Under the pieces are notes generated by a model that was given only the letters and a program-made list of their open reading frames with translations, made no database searches and was not told the origin of the DNA. From assembly GCF_004331465.1 (NCBI RefSeq), contig NZ_SJKB01000003.1:62001-126000 (forward strand): a DNA stretch of 64,000 nucleotides. Reading direction: 5' to 3'. Positions within the stretch are counted from its first letter, which is position 1. The number at the start of each line of letters is the position of its first letter. The stretch is from Kribbella pittospori. GTDB lineage: Bacteria; Actinomycetota; Actinomycetes; Propionibacteriales; Kribbellaceae. Shown here one piece after another: positions 1 through 9,947 of this stretch. The position numbers and the translations under genes are program-made.

Positions 1-1
1 G

Positions 2-403
2 AACGGCGGCTCGCTGGCCGACCCGAACTCGGTCGCCTACATGTTCAACCGCAAGGGCGTCATCGTCGTGGCCAAGGACCAGGACGGGAAGTCGCTGTCC
101 GAGGACGACGTGATGGAGGCCGTGCTCGAGGCCGGTGCCGAGGAGGTGAACGACCTCGGCGAGTCCTGGGAGGTCGTCACCGAGGCCACCGACCTGGTCC
201 AGGCCAGGACCGCACTGCAGGGCGCGGGCATCGACTACGACTCGGCCGACGTCCAGTTCGTCCCGTCGATGACGGTCGAGCTGGACGCCGACGGCGCCGG
301 CAAGATCTTCCGCCTGATCGACGCGCTCGAGGACAGCGACGACGTCCAGAACGTCTACGCGAACTTCGACGTCTCCGACGAAATCATGGCCGAAGTCGGC
401 TGA
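2..403 (+). CDS. yebC: YebC/PmpR family regulator, C-terminal part (5' end outside window)
   Basis: The reading frame is open from the first bases of the window, so this is the last 133 residues of a longer protein. The visible start reads [19 protein letters not shown], the motif that opens the second domain of YebC/PmpR proteins; the acidic C-terminal domains follow and the end sits where the family usually ends. YebC proteins are cytoplasmic; members act as DNA-binding regulators or help ribosomes through proline-rich stretches. The methionine at 41 is internal, not the start. In many actinobacteria yebC lies directly before ruvC; here about 14.6 kb intervenes. Confidence 0.92.
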   Translation, partial: NGGSLADPNSVAYMFNRKGVIVVAKDQDGKSLSEDDVMEAVLEAGAEEVNDLGESWEVVTEATDLVQARTALQGAGIDYDSADVQFVPSMTVELDADGAGKIFRLIDALEDSDDVQNVYANFDVSDEIMAEVG

Positions 404-413
404 CACAGCCAAC

Positions 414-440
414 GGAGGGCGCGGGAATCCCGCGCCCTCC
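414..440. terminator. Bidirectional terminator hairpin between convergent genes
   Basis: A perfect 12-bp stem GGAGGGCGCGGG (414-425) pairs with 429-440 across a three-base loop. It starts 11 bases after the yebC stop and ends 6 bases before the stop of the minus-strand lyase gene. There is no long T tract, as is usual in GC-rich actinobacteria. It can serve both convergent transcripts. Confidence 0.8.
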
Positions 441-445
441 GGCCT

Positions 446-3136
446 TTACGGATTGACGATCTGGTCGCCGACCAGCGCGAGCGTCTGGATGGCGGCCAGG
501 CCGTAGAGGGCCGTGGTGTTGGTCGAGACCCACTTGGCGGCCTGAGTCGGGTTGAGCGTCGACTTCACCTCTTCGGAGGCCCATGGGAGGTTCGGGCCGT
601 AGCCGTCGCCGGTGTAGAACTCCTTCCACGCCCGCGCGGCCAGGTCGTCGCGATCCAGGCGTACGGCGGCGTACGCGGTGAGCCGGGAGTGGCCCTGGCG
701 GAGGATCAGGTTGCCGAAGTACGCACCGCACTCCGCCGTCTGCTCCTCCCGGGTGGCGTTGAAGAGACGGCAGTACTGCAGCCAGGCCGCCTCGAACGCC
801 GGCATGTCCACCAGGTCGATGATCTCGGCGCAGATCTCCACCTGGCCGAACATCGCGCTGAGGTGCGACACACTGACCGTCTTCGCCGTGACCGGCGCGA
901 ACCGTCCGGTGTCCAGGTCGTACAGACCGCCACCGGTGACGAAACCGTTCGGCATCGCGCCGATCGTCTCCATCGTGCCGAGAAGCTTGCTGTGGGCAAC
1001 GTCCGCCTTCGGCCCCTGCCGCTCCCATTCGGTCAGCCAGGCGGCAGCCAGACCGCTCCAGTCCGTGCCGAGACCGATCGCGAGCGCATGCGGGTCCGGC
1101 TCGTACGGCTCGGTCCTGATCTTGCGTAGCGGGTCCAACACCAGGAACGTCTGGTCGGAGTCGACCAGCTCGGACAACAGATCGCCAGTGCGCTCGTCGG
1201 CCGTGAGGTAGTAGTAGAACCGCCGGTAGATCGCCGTACTGATGCGCTGCTGCTTCGCGCTGTCCGCCCAGTGCTGTACGCCGTGCCGCGTACCCAGACC
1301 GGCCCACTGCCCGAGGTGATAGACGTCGACCTCGCCGGTATGACGGGTCATCGCTTCCGCGAACCGGAAGATGTCGGCCCGTCCGGAGCGCAGGAACGAG
1401 TACCAGAGCCACAGATCCGGTGACAGTTCCGAGTTGTCCCACGCATACCCGCCGACGTCGTACCGCCAGACCAGCCGGTCCTCGTCGAACGTGTGCATGA
1501 TGTCGCCGTAGTCCCAGAACCCGTACCAGTGCCGCGACTCGACCTGGCCCCGGTAGAAGTCGAAGAGGAAGTCCAGGTGGTCCTCGATCGCCTTCTTCGC
1601 CGGCACCGAGCGGTCGACGGGCGAGACGAGCCCGCCGAAGACGCGCGTACTGATGAGCTGATCCACCGGATTGATCAGCTGCGGGGGAGTCCGCACCTGG
1701 TCGGCCAGGTCGCCGAGCCGGGCGGCCGTCGGCGTCGCCGCAAGCGCCCAGAAGGTGAGCTCGGACGTCCGCGCGATCCCGTACGGCGTACCGAACTTGG
1801 GCTCGTAGTCCTCGTAGGTGATCTCGAGGGCGTCCAATTGCTCCGGATACGTGTCCTCGCCCATGCCGTCGTGGTAGAACCGCGTGTCCATCGCGCCGGC
1901 GTCCGGCGACCACAGCCACACAGTGACCTCGGCCTCCTCGGTGAACGCACCCCGGATGTCCAGTTGCGTGGGGTGGCGCTGCCAGAAGTCCCTGAGACCG
2001 AAGGCGAACCCGCCGCTCACGCCACCGACGTACCCAAGGCCCGACGCGCGTCCGCCTTGGTCGACCGAGACCCAGCCGTACCCCTGCTTGGTCCGCTTCT
2101 TCACCGTGAAGCCGTCGGCGTTCAGCTGGCTCAGCGTGTAGTCACCCCACTCGGGGATCCACTTCAGCCGCGTCGTCACCCGCTGGTCCCAGGTGGCCGG
2201 ATCGGGCAGCTTGGTCCCGGCGATCTGCGCAGCGCGGACGGTGGCACCCGGGTCACGCCGCAAACCGGTGATCCCCTTCACCGCCTCGGAGACCATGCCA
2301 TGACCCTCGCCGACGAACCGGACATGCCGGTCGTACGCCGCATCGCGCATCGGCACCCGGAAGCGCACCCCGAGGCCCGCGATGTAGTCCTGCTGCCCAT
2401 CGCGGTCGTACACGAACGTGTGCACCATCCGGACGTTCTCCGCACCGGCCACGAAGTACAGCCGGACCGAGAACGGCAGCCAGGTCTTGCCCTTCTTCGA
2501 CTTGTGCCGGCCCTCGATCCGGACCACCGCACGGACCGGGCCGGACTGCTCGACGGTGACGCGCGTGATGTCGCTCTCGTAGCGTTCGCGGACGCTGCCG
2601 CCTTCCTCGTCCTCGGCGATCTTGTCCTGCTTCAGGTTGACGAGCTGACCTTTGCGCGCGATCAGCACGTCACCACGCCAAATGTGACTGATCAGCTCCG
2701 GACCGCTCTTGCGGATCCGGGTCTTGATCACCCCCGTGTCGACATCGACGTACGTCTTCTCGTTCTTGACCGTGACCGGTTGCGGCGGTGCGGCTGCCGT
2801 ACCCGGGCCGAGGGTGTACGACTCCGCCGGGGCGTCCACTGCGATGGCGTGCGCGCTCCACTTGAGCGAGCCGTCCGGCCAGTAGGCAGTCGGCCAGCTC
2901 TGCACGGGTACGGCGCTGCCGTCGGCGGCCTTGAGCGCGAAGGTTTGGTCTGCAGGTACGGCGCCCTTCGGCCACGGCGTACCCCAGGTCGTGACGGCAG
3001 CCGTGGTCGGCTTGCCCTCCAGCCAGCTGAGCTTCACTTCTGGTACGTCGGCCACCGCCGTGGAGCGGGTGTCGAGCAGGGACGCCGCGGGGACAGCGGC
3101 CATACCTGCTAGGACTGTACGTCGGGAGACCTCCAT
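446..3136 (-). CDS. Tat-exported exo-rhamnogalacturonan lyase family protein (PcRGLX/YetA-like)
   Basis: The protein is 896 residues. It opens with a twin-arginine signal (SRRTVLAG, residues 4-11, then a hydrophobic stretch to about residue 27), so it should be exported folded. The rest matches the PcRGLX/YetA-like architecture: an N-terminal RIFT-barrel region with VQSWPTAYWPDGSLKWSAHA, then a large alpha-toroid region containing YDVGGYAWDNSELSPDLWLW near residue 560. The family includes Penicillium PcRGLX (PL26), which removes unsaturated galacturonyl-rhamnose from rhamnogalacturonan I ends. The start has AGGTGG 8 bases upstream and overlaps the end of the paralogous upstream gene by 28 bases, so it is last in the importer operon. 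The exact substrate is inferred. Confidence 0.85.
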   Translation of the reverse strand: MEVSRRTVLAGMAAVPAASLLDTRSTAVADVPEVKLSWLEGKPTTAAVTTWGTPWPKGAVPADQTFALKAADGSAVPVQSWPTAYWPDGSLKWSAHAIAVDAPAESYTLGPGTAAAPPQPVTVKNEKTYVDVDTGVIKTRIRKSGPELISHIWRGDVLIARKGQLVNLKQDKIAEDEEGGSVRERYESDITRVTVEQSGPVRAVVRIEGRHKSKKGKTWLPFSVRLYFVAGAENVRMVHTFVYDRDGQQDYIAGLGVRFRVPMRDAAYDRHVRFVGEGHGMVSEAVKGITGLRRDPGATVRAAQIAGTKLPDPATWDQRVTTRLKWIPEWGDYTLSQLNADGFTVKKRTKQGYGWVSVDQGGRASGLGYVGGVSGGFAFGLRDFWQRHPTQLDIRGAFTEEAEVTVWLWSPDAGAMDTRFYHDGMGEDTYPEQLDALEITYEDYEPKFGTPYGIARTSELTFWALAATPTAARLGDLADQVRTPPQLINPVDQLISTRVFGGLVSPVDRSVPAKKAIEDHLDFLFDFYRGQVESRHWYGFWDYGDIMHTFDEDRLVWRYDVGGYAWDNSELSPDLWLWYSFLRSGRADIFRFAEAMTRHTGEVDVYHLGQWAGLGTRHGVQHWADSAKQQRISTAIYRRFYYYLTADERTGDLLSELVDSDQTFLVLDPLRKIRTEPYEPDPHALAIGLGTDWSGLAAAWLTEWERQGPKADVAHSKLLGTMETIGAMPNGFVTGGGLYDLDTGRFAPVTAKTVSVSHLSAMFGQVEICAEIIDLVDMPAFEAAWLQYCRLFNATREEQTAECGAYFGNLILRQGHSRLTAYAAVRLDRDDLAARAWKEFYTGDGYGPNLPWASEEVKSTLNPTQAAKWVSTNTTALYGLAAIQTLALVGDQIVNP

Positions 3137-5686
3137 GCCTTTCCACCTCTGTCGTATCGGTGTTCGGGGATCAGGGACAGGTTCTGGATCGCTGCGAGTG
3201 CGTACTGCGACGCGGAGTTGGTGCTGACGAAGGCGGCCTCCTCGACCGGCATCAACGCACCGTCGACCTGGGTCGTCTTCCAGTCCGTCTCCCGTTGCAG
3301 AGCACTGCGGTAGAGCTGGTCGCCATCGCCGACGAAGAACTTGCGCCAGGCCAGCCGCGCCAGCTCCGCGTCGCCGGTGCGGGCGGCGGCGTACGCGGCG
3401 AGACGGCTGTGCGCCTGGACGAGTGCGATGCCTTGGAGTGGGTGGCCGACCTCAGCGGTCTGCTCCTCCGGTGTGGCCAGGTAGAGCCGGCAGTAGTCCA
3501 GCCACGCCTTCTCGAACCCGGGTACGTCGAGGTCCAGGTCGATGAGCTCCGAACAGATCTCGGGGAGCCCGAAGAGCGAGGACAGGTGTGAGACCGCGAT
3601 GCCGCGCCGGCTGGTGTCGAAGCGACCGGTGGACAGATCCAGCCGCCCGTTGCCGGTGAGGAAGCCGTAGTGCATTGCTGCGATGTCGGCCATCGTTCCG
3701 ACCAGCCGCGCACGGGCTCGCTCGTCGCCGTGCCGCTCCCACCGCGTGAGCCAGGCCGCAGCGAGTGCACCCCAGTCCACACCGAGCTCGACCGAGAGCG
3801 CATGCGGGTCGGGGGCGTAGACGTCGGGTCGCACCTTGCGCTGAGGGTCGACGACCAGCAGCGTCTCCTCGACCGCCGCCAGCTCGTCCATCAGGTCACC
3901 GGTCCGCTCGTCCGCGGTCAGGTAGTAGTAGAAGCGCCGGTAGAGCGCACTGGAGATGCGGACCTGCTTGCAGCTGCAGCCCCAGTGCTGCACGTTGTGC
4001 CGCGAGCCGAGGCCCTTCCACCGACCCAGGTGGAACACGTCGACCTCGCCGGTATGCCGGGTCATCGCCTCGGCGAACCGGAACACGTCCGCCCGGCCGG
4101 TCCGCAGGAACTGGTACCAGAGCCAGAGGTCCGGCGACAGCTCCGAGTTGTCCCACGCGTAGCCGCCGACGTCGTACCGCCAGGTGTGCCGATCGCGGTC
4201 GTAGGTGTGCATGACGTCGCCGTAGTCCCAGAAGCCGTACCAGCGCCGGTCCTCGCGCTGGCCGACGTAGTACTGGAACAGGAAGTTCAGCCGTGCCTCG
4301 ATGTCCTGGTCGTCGGCGGTGGGCAGACTCCAGCTGCCGAAGACACCGGCCTCCAGGAACCGTGCCGGCGCGGCCGCGAGCAGACCGGGGGAGTTGAGCA
4401 GGGCAACGTGCTCGGCGAGGTCGTCTGCCGACGGAGTGGTGTCGTGGACTCGCAGCGTCAGCTCGTGCGTCCGGGCGATTCCGTGCGCGTTGCCGAAGCC
4501 TGGTTCGTAGTCCTCGTAGGTGATCTCGAGACCTTCGAGCTGCTCGGCGTAGCTGTCCTGGTCCATGCCGTCGTGCCAGTAGCGCACGTCCATGGCCGGC
4601 GCGCTGGGCGACCACATCCACATCGTCGCGGTGGCTACGTCCGTGGCCGCGTTGCGGATGTCCAGGCGAGTCGGGTGCAGCTTCCAGAAATCGCGGAGTC
4701 CGAATCCGAGTCCGCCGCTGGCACCGCCGACGTACCCGTAGCCGGGTGACCTCGTCCCGGCTGGGATGGTGACCCAGGCGTGCTCCGATCCGGTGCGCTT
4801 GCGGAGGGTGAAGCCGTCGGCGCTGCTCTGGTCCAGCGTGTAGTCGTTCCACTGTGGGATCAGGTGGAGCCGGTCCGACACTTCGGGGTTGGGGATGTCC
4901 TCGATCGCTCGCCCGGCGACCTGTGCGCGACGTACCTCTTCACCTGGATCGCGGCGCAACCCGGTCAGGCCGCGGACTGCCTCGGTGAGGAATCCGGACG
5001 GCCCGGCCAGCCGGATGTGCCGGTTGTGCGGCTCGTCGCGCATCACCACGTCCGCACTGAGACCCAGCCCGGCCAGGAAGTCCCGATCCGGCTCGCCGTC
5101 CCAGATGAAGCTGTGCACGATGCGTACGTCGGTCGCACCGGCATAGAAGTAGAGGCGGACCGAGAACGGCAGCCAGTCACCGTGCTTGCCATCCAGCTTG
5201 ACGACGGCTCTCACGGGCCCGTCCTGTTCGACAATGAGATTGTCAACAATCGCCGTCGTCTGCACGCGATTGTGGGTCAGATCCTCGTCCGGCGCGTCCT
5301 GGCGAATGCTGACCAGCCGGACGTCGCGTACGACCTCCTGGTCGTTGTAGACAATCGACGCGATCAGGTGCGGCTTGGTGAGCGTCCACGTGACCTCGCC
5401 GGTGGTCACTCGCACGCCGTCCGCAGTCCGCTCGACCTGGACCGGCGTACTCGGCGTCGTCGGCTCTTGACCCGGCACAAGCTCGTACGACGACTCCGGG
5501 TGCTCAGCCGGCCCGATCGCGTGGGCCGACCATTTGATCGAGCCGTCGGGCCAGGTCGCGGTGGTCCAGCTCTGCACCGGCGGCCAGGGCGAAGTGTGTG
5601 CCCTCGGCAACGGTACCGCGCGGCCAGGGGACACCCCAGGAAACACCTTGCCGGCAGGGAGTTTCCAGCCATTGCAGTGTTGTCAT
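3109..5686 (-). pseudogene. Second exo-rhamnogalacturonan lyase family gene, no signal peptide, frameshifted near 5580
   Basis: This is a paralogue of the neighbouring lyase; long blocks are shared (for example RRFYYYLTADERTGDL and YAWDNSELSPDLWLWY). The start is the ATG at 5686, overlapping the permease stop as ATGA. From it the frame reads MTTLQWLETP... to ...GTHFALA near 5582, then homology continues in another frame as PVQSWTTATWPDGSIKWSAH from 5580. Against the sister protein about 8 residues (roughly 20 bases, not a multiple of three) are missing at the junction, so the gene as written is broken. It may be a recent pseudogene or a sequence error in a GC-rich spot. There is no signal peptide, so an intact version would be cytoplasmic. 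Confidence 0.82.
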
Positions 5687-6570
5687 TCTTTCACCGATCC
5701 GATCAGGACGCCTTTGGCGAAGTGCTTCTGCAGGAACGGGTAGAAGAACAGGATCGGCAGCGTCGCGACCACCACGACCGCGAACTTCAGGCCCTGCTCG
5801 GGGAATGTGACGGTCTCCAACTGCTGCAGGACGTTCGCCGAGTCCGCGTTCGCCGCGGTCAACTGGCGGACGATCATCTGCAGCGTCCATTTCCTGCTGT
5901 CGTCGATGTAGAGCAAGGGCGACATGTAGTCGTTCCAGATGCCGACCGCGTAGAACAGCGAGAACGTCGCGATGATCGGCTTCGACAGCGGCAGCACGAT
6001 CCGCAGGAACACGTTCAGCTCGTTGCATCCGTCGATCCGGGCCGCTTCCTCGAGTGCCTCGGGCAACTCCTGGAAGAAGCTCTTCACCACGATCAGGTAG
6101 AACGGGTTGATCGCCAGCGGCAGGATCAGCGCCCAGTAGCTGTCCAGCAGACCCAGATCACGCACCACCAGGTATGTCGGGATCATGCCGCCGCTGAACA
6201 CCAGCGTGAAGATGACCAGGTTCAGCATCAGCGCGCGGCCGGGCAGGAACCGCTTGGCCAGCGGATACGCCATGGTCAAGGTGAGCGCCAGCTGGATCAC
6301 CGTGCCGACCGCGGTCACGGCGATCGTGGTCAGCAAGGCGCGGACGAAGGTGTCGGTCGAGAAGATGTAGTGGTACGTGTCGGTCACGAACCGGTGCGGC
6401 CACAAGAAGAACGGCCGCGAGCTGATCTCGGACTCGGTCGCGAACGATCCCGCCAGCACGTACAGCAGCGGCAGGACCGTGACGATCGCCAGACCGGTCA
6501 GCAACACGACATTCAGTACGTCGAACACCCGGCTGCCGACCGAGTCGTAGTACCGGACCCGTTGTTTCAT
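5683..6570 (-). CDS. Carbohydrate ABC transporter permease, LplC/MalG type
   Basis: The 295-residue membrane protein has about six hydrophobic segments and the cytoplasmic EAA loop (EEAARIDGCNELNVFLRIVLP, about residues 177-197) that docks the ATPase. It is the second permease of a CUT1-type sugar importer and most resembles LplC-type proteins found next to YetA-like lyases. It begins 9 bases after the first permease gene and its stop overlaps the start of the frameshifted lyase gene (ATGA), so the genes form one transcript. No ATPase gene is nearby; a shared MsiK-like ATPase encoded elsewhere is the usual arrangement in actinobacteria. Confidence 0.92.
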   Translation of the reverse strand: MKQRVRYYDSVGSRVFDVLNVVLLTGLAIVTVLPLLYVLAGSFATESEISSRPFFLWPHRFVTDTYHYIFSTDTFVRALLTTIAVTAVGTVIQLALTLTMAYPLAKRFLPGRALMLNLVIFTLVFSGGMIPTYLVVRDLGLLDSYWALILPLAINPFYLIVVKSFFQELPEALEEAARIDGCNELNVFLRIVLPLSKPIIATFSLFYAVGIWNDYMSPLLYIDDSRKWTLQMIVRQLTAANADSANVLQQLETVTFPEQGLKFAVVVVATLPILFFYPFLQKHFAKGVLIGSVKE

Positions 6571-6579
6571 GTCTTCTCC

Positions 6580-7575
6580 TCAGAACAGCCCACGCTGGCC
6601 GAGCCGCTTGGCCAGCAGGTTGGAGCCGAAGATCAGGACCACGCCGATCACACCTTTGAACAGGCCGACGGCGGTCGCGTAGCTGAACGAACCCTGGGTG
6701 ATGCCGATGTAGTAGACGAAGGTGTCGAAGACGTCGGCGACATCGCGGTTCAGCGATGTGGTCATCAGCCAGATCTGCTCGAACCCGGAGTCCATCAGGT
6801 GGCCCGAGGTCAGGATCGCCATCACCACGATCGTCGGCCGGATCGCCGGCAGCGTGATGTGCCAGAACTGCCGCCATCGGCCGGCGCCGTCCACCCGGGC
6901 CGCCTCGTACAGCTGCGAGTCGACCCCGGCGAGCGCGGCGAGGTAGATGATCGTGCCCCAGCCGGTCTGCTTCCACAGCAACTGCATCACGATCAACGGC
7001 CGGAACCAGTCGGCCTGTGCGACGTAGTCGGTCTTCTGCCCGCCGACCAGACCGTGGATCCAGTTCGCGATGACCCCGAAGTCCACCGAGAACAGCAGGT
7101 AGGTCAGCGACGCGACGATCGTCCAGGAGAGGAAGTGCGGGATGTAGATCAGCGACTGCACCGAGCGCTTCAGCACGCGGACCCGGAGTTCGTTCAGCAT
7201 CAGCGCGACAACGATCGGCGCCGGGAAGACGAAGACTATTGTCAACAATGCGAGCAGCAGAGTGTTGAACATCAACCGGCCGAAGTCCGGTCCGGTGAAC
7301 AACTCCTGGAAGTGCTTCAGGCCGACCCACTCACTGCCGGAGTACCCGAGGAACGGCACGTAGTCCTTGAACGCGATGGTCAGGCCGTACATCGGCAGGT
7401 ACTTGAAGACGATGAAGTACACCAGCCCGGGCAGCAGCAACAGGTAGAGCCAGCGGTAGCGCAGCAGGTCCCGCCACAGCGGCACCGGCCGGGGGCGCCG
7501 CTTGCGGCGCGGCGCCTCCGGGGTGGCCTCCGCCGAGGGCGGCACCACCTGGCTCGGGACCAGATCGGTGGCCAT
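6580..7575 (-). CDS. Carbohydrate ABC transporter permease, LplB type
   Basis: This 331-residue permease starts with a charged, proline- and arginine-rich cytoplasmic segment of about 40 residues, then six hydrophobic helices. The EAA motif (YEAARVDGAGRWRQFWHITL, about residues 221-240) is intact. It pairs with the following LplC-type permease to form the channel of a CUT1-type importer. It begins three bases after the stop of the solute-binding lipoprotein gene. Its neighbours suggest that it imports rhamnogalacturonan-derived oligosaccharides; that substrate is inferred from context only. Confidence 0.92.
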   Translation of the reverse strand: MATDLVPSQVVPPSAEATPEAPRRKRRPRPVPLWRDLLRYRWLYLLLLPGLVYFIVFKYLPMYGLTIAFKDYVPFLGYSGSEWVGLKHFQELFTGPDFGRLMFNTLLLALLTIVFVFPAPIVVALMLNELRVRVLKRSVQSLIYIPHFLSWTIVASLTYLLFSVDFGVIANWIHGLVGGQKTDYVAQADWFRPLIVMQLLWKQTGWGTIIYLAALAGVDSQLYEAARVDGAGRWRQFWHITLPAIRPTIVVMAILTSGHLMDSGFEQIWLMTTSLNRDVADVFDTFVYYIGITQGSFSYATAVGLFKGVIGVVLIFGSNLLAKRLGQRGLF

Positions 7576-7578
7576 CTG

Positions 7579-9129
7579 TCAGCCGCCGGCCTTGGCGGCC
7601 AGGTCGTTGACCTCCTGGGCGATCTGCGTGCCGCCGCCGTCGTACCAGCGCTTGATCTGCGCCTTCAGCTGGTCCTCGGTGATCGCACCGGACAGGTACT
7701 TGATCCGGGCGTCCGGGATGATCGTGTCCAGCGTCTGGCCCTTCGAGACCGCGGTCGGCGCGACGATGCTGAGTGCCGGGTTGAAGACTGCCGTCTTCAG
7801 GTCCTCGTTCATCAGGACGTCGAAACTCTCCCGCATCGCCCGGCTGGTGGCGTCGTTCGGCCGCGGCTGGTACGCACCGATGCCGACGCCGGCCCGGGTG
7901 CCGAGCTGGATGAAGGCCTTGTCCACGTCGTTCTGGATCGCCTTGACCTTCGGATCGGTTTCGTTGATCGGTACGGCGTACTGTCCGTCGGCCTTGAAGT
8001 TGCGGCCCTCGATGCCGTTGGCCAGCAGGACCGAGCCTTCCTTCGACTCGAGCTTGTCCAGCGTCTGCAGCACCTGGTCGAGCTGCTCGTCGGTCCGCAC
8101 GTGCTGCTTGGAGATCGCGATCACCATGTTGTAGCCGGTGAACGGGTAGGAGTGCTTCTCGCCGTCCGGGCCCTTCAGGTTGCCGACCAGCGTGACCTTG
8201 TCGAAGTCCTTAGGGTTCTTCTCCTTGAACAGGTCCAGCAGCTGGGTGGCGCGGACGTTGACGTCGATGATCATGCCGCCCTTGCCCTGGACGAACGGGT
8301 CGTTCCAGTTCGCGCTGTCCAGGGTGGCGAAGTCCGGATTGACCAGGCCTTCGGTGACCCACTTGCGCAGCCACGCGTTGGCAGCCAGGAACTCCGGAGT
8401 GTCGAAGCCGGGGACCAGCTTGCCGTCGCGCTCACCCCAGCCGTTCGGGGCGCCGAACCAGGTCTCGACCACGTCGTACGGGCTGGCGCTGGCGTAGTTG
8501 CCAGGCCACTTCGGGATGATCAGGCCGTAGGTGTCCTTCTTGCCGTTGCCGTCCGGGTCCCGCTCGGTGAACGCCTTGGCGATCGCATAGAGGTCGTCGA
8601 CGCTCTGGGGTTCCTTGAGCCCGAGCTTGGCCAGCCAGTCCTTGCGGATCACGATGCCGGACCGCAGCAGCGGACGGTCCCGGTAGATGCCGTAGGTCTT
8701 GCCGTTGGTCTGTGAGTTCTTCGCCCGCTGCTCGTTGTCCGGCTTGAGGTTCGGGTACTTGTCGAGCTTGCCGGTCAGGTCCCAGAACGCGCCGGCCTCG
8801 GCCGCCTTGAGGAACGCGGGGCCCTTCTCGTTCACCACCATCACGTCCGGGATCTTGTCCGAGGCGAAGGTGACGTTCGACTTGTCGCCGTACTCGGCGT
8901 TCGGCACCCAGGTGATCTTGAGCTTCTTGCCGATCTGCTTCTCGACGGCCTGCTGCAGCTCGCCGCTCGGATCGGGTGCGGTGCCGAACAGCGGCGCCAT
9001 CACGGTCAGCTCGTTACTGGCCGCCTGGCCTTTGCTGTCGTCGTCGCCGCCGGAGCAGGCAGACGCGGCGAGCAGTGCCGTCGAGGCGGCGACTGCGACG
9101 GCGAGACGCCGTCGGGAGAAGATGGTCAT
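7579..9129 (-). CDS. Extracellular solute-binding lipoprotein, LplA type
   Basis: The protein is 516 residues. A type II signal peptide ends in a lipobox LAASAC with Cys25, followed by an acidic SGGDDDS linker, so the mature protein is lipid-anchored outside the membrane. The length and pattern fit LplA-like family 1 binding proteins, which are longer than typical maltose-binding proteins. It captures the oligosaccharide and delivers it to the two permeases downstream. Its ATG overlaps the stop of the DUF624 gene by four bases (ATGA), indicating translational coupling. The ligand is inferred to be a pectin fragment from the linked lyases. Confidence 0.92.
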   Translation of the reverse strand: MTIFSRRRLAVAVAASTALLAASACSGGDDDSKGQAASNELTVMAPLFGTAPDPSGELQQAVEKQIGKKLKITWVPNAEYGDKSNVTFASDKIPDVMVVNEKGPAFLKAAEAGAFWDLTGKLDKYPNLKPDNEQRAKNSQTNGKTYGIYRDRPLLRSGIVIRKDWLAKLGLKEPQSVDDLYAIAKAFTERDPDGNGKKDTYGLIIPKWPGNYASASPYDVVETWFGAPNGWGERDGKLVPGFDTPEFLAANAWLRKWVTEGLVNPDFATLDSANWNDPFVQGKGGMIIDVNVRATQLLDLFKEKNPKDFDKVTLVGNLKGPDGEKHSYPFTGYNMVIAISKQHVRTDEQLDQVLQTLDKLESKEGSVLLANGIEGRNFKADGQYAVPINETDPKVKAIQNDVDKAFIQLGTRAGVGIGAYQPRPNDATSRAMRESFDVLMNEDLKTAVFNPALSIVAPTAVSKGQTLDTIIPDARIKYLSGAITEDQLKAQIKRWYDGGGTQIAQEVNDLAAKAGG

Positions 9130-9758
9130 GAGTTCCCTTTCAGGTGCAGGCGCGCCTCGTTCTCGGCGAAGAAGCGCAGGCAGAGCCAGGTGTTGAGCTG
9201 GATCCAGCCGCCGCCGGCCAGCACGATCCCGAGAACGGGGAACCGGCTGGAGACGTAGGCGATGGACACCGCGACGAACAGCAGGACCAGGGACGAGGCC
9301 GGCCGCGCGAGCGCGACCAACGATGCCTTGGGCAACAACTCGCGGACCTTGAGGTCGTAGTGCACGGCCATCGGGAGCAGGTAGGCCGCGATCACACCGA
9401 GCGCGACCAGGGCTACGAGGCTGGCCAGCCGGGGGAGTGACGCCTTGGTCCCGAGCGACGCGAAGTACAGGTAGTTGCCGATCAGCAGCACCGCGGCCGC
9501 GACCAGCGGGAGTACGACGAGGCAGCCGCGGCGGAACTCGCGGCGGAACGCCGTACGGAAGGCAGGTAGAGCATGAAACGATTCACCAGAAGACCTGCGT
9601 CTGGCCAGTGAATATGCTGCGAGCGTCGCCGGGCCGATACCCAGCGCGACACCGCCGACCAACGTGAAGCCGATCCACAGCGCGTTCAACTTGATCGCCC
9701 AGACGACCTCGTCCGCGGCCTCGTACAGCCGGATCGACCAACCGGTCGCGCTCATCAT
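9126..9758 (-). CDS. DUF624 (YesL/YesV-like) membrane protein
   Basis: The 210-residue protein has about four to five hydrophobic helices and the opening pattern of the DUF624 family: an amphipathic N-terminus, then NALWIGFTLVGG and IGPATLAAYSLARR. DUF624 proteins have no proven function but sit in sugar-uptake operons, including the Bacillus yes cluster (YesL, YesV). Here it is the first gene of the import operon, directly downstream of the LacI-type operator at 9863. Two ATG codons in tandem (9758 and 9755) could serve as start. It overlaps the binding-protein gene by four bases. Confidence 0.85.
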   Translation of the reverse strand: MMSATGWSIRLYEAADEVVWAIKLNALWIGFTLVGGVALGIGPATLAAYSLARRRSSGESFHALPAFRTAFRREFRRGCLVVLPLVAAAVLLIGNYLYFASLGTKASLPRLASLVALVALGVIAAYLLPMAVHYDLKVRELLPKASLVALARPASSLVLLFVAVSIAYVSSRFPVLGIVLAGGGWIQLNTWLCLRFFAENEARLHLKGNS

Positions 9759-9862
9759 GGGCCGCCATCAGGCCGGCGGAAGGCCTTGTCAGGTTGATGA
9801 TTCATGCGGATCCCTGCCTTGTGACGAGGGTGATTCGGGCGAAAAGTGATGTGACCATATGG

Positions 9863-9876
9863 TTGAATCGTCTCAA
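9863..9876. promoter_or_regulatory. LacI-family operator before the import operon
   Basis: The 14-base imperfect palindrome TTGAATCGTCTCAA has a central CG as in LacI/GalR operators. Almost the same sequence (TTGAATCGTCTAAA) occurs at 11733 before the LacI gene of this cluster. It lies about 105 bases upstream of the DUF624 start. Two matched copies at the two promoters of one cluster are good evidence for a shared operator. Confidence 0.72.
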
Positions 9877-9947
9877 TTGTCAACGGCTGGGAAAGCGTTT
9901 GTCAGAGAACGGTCAGGCGGGGGCGTGCGGACTGCTTGAAGTCGCAG

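Noticed and set aside
4780..8715. A 1311-codon open frame on the plus strand across the importer genes
   Set aside because: It is antisense to the ABC transporter genes and has a compositionally biased sequence rich in Gln, Asp and Arg; the minus-strand genes have clear motifs and ATGA overlaps.
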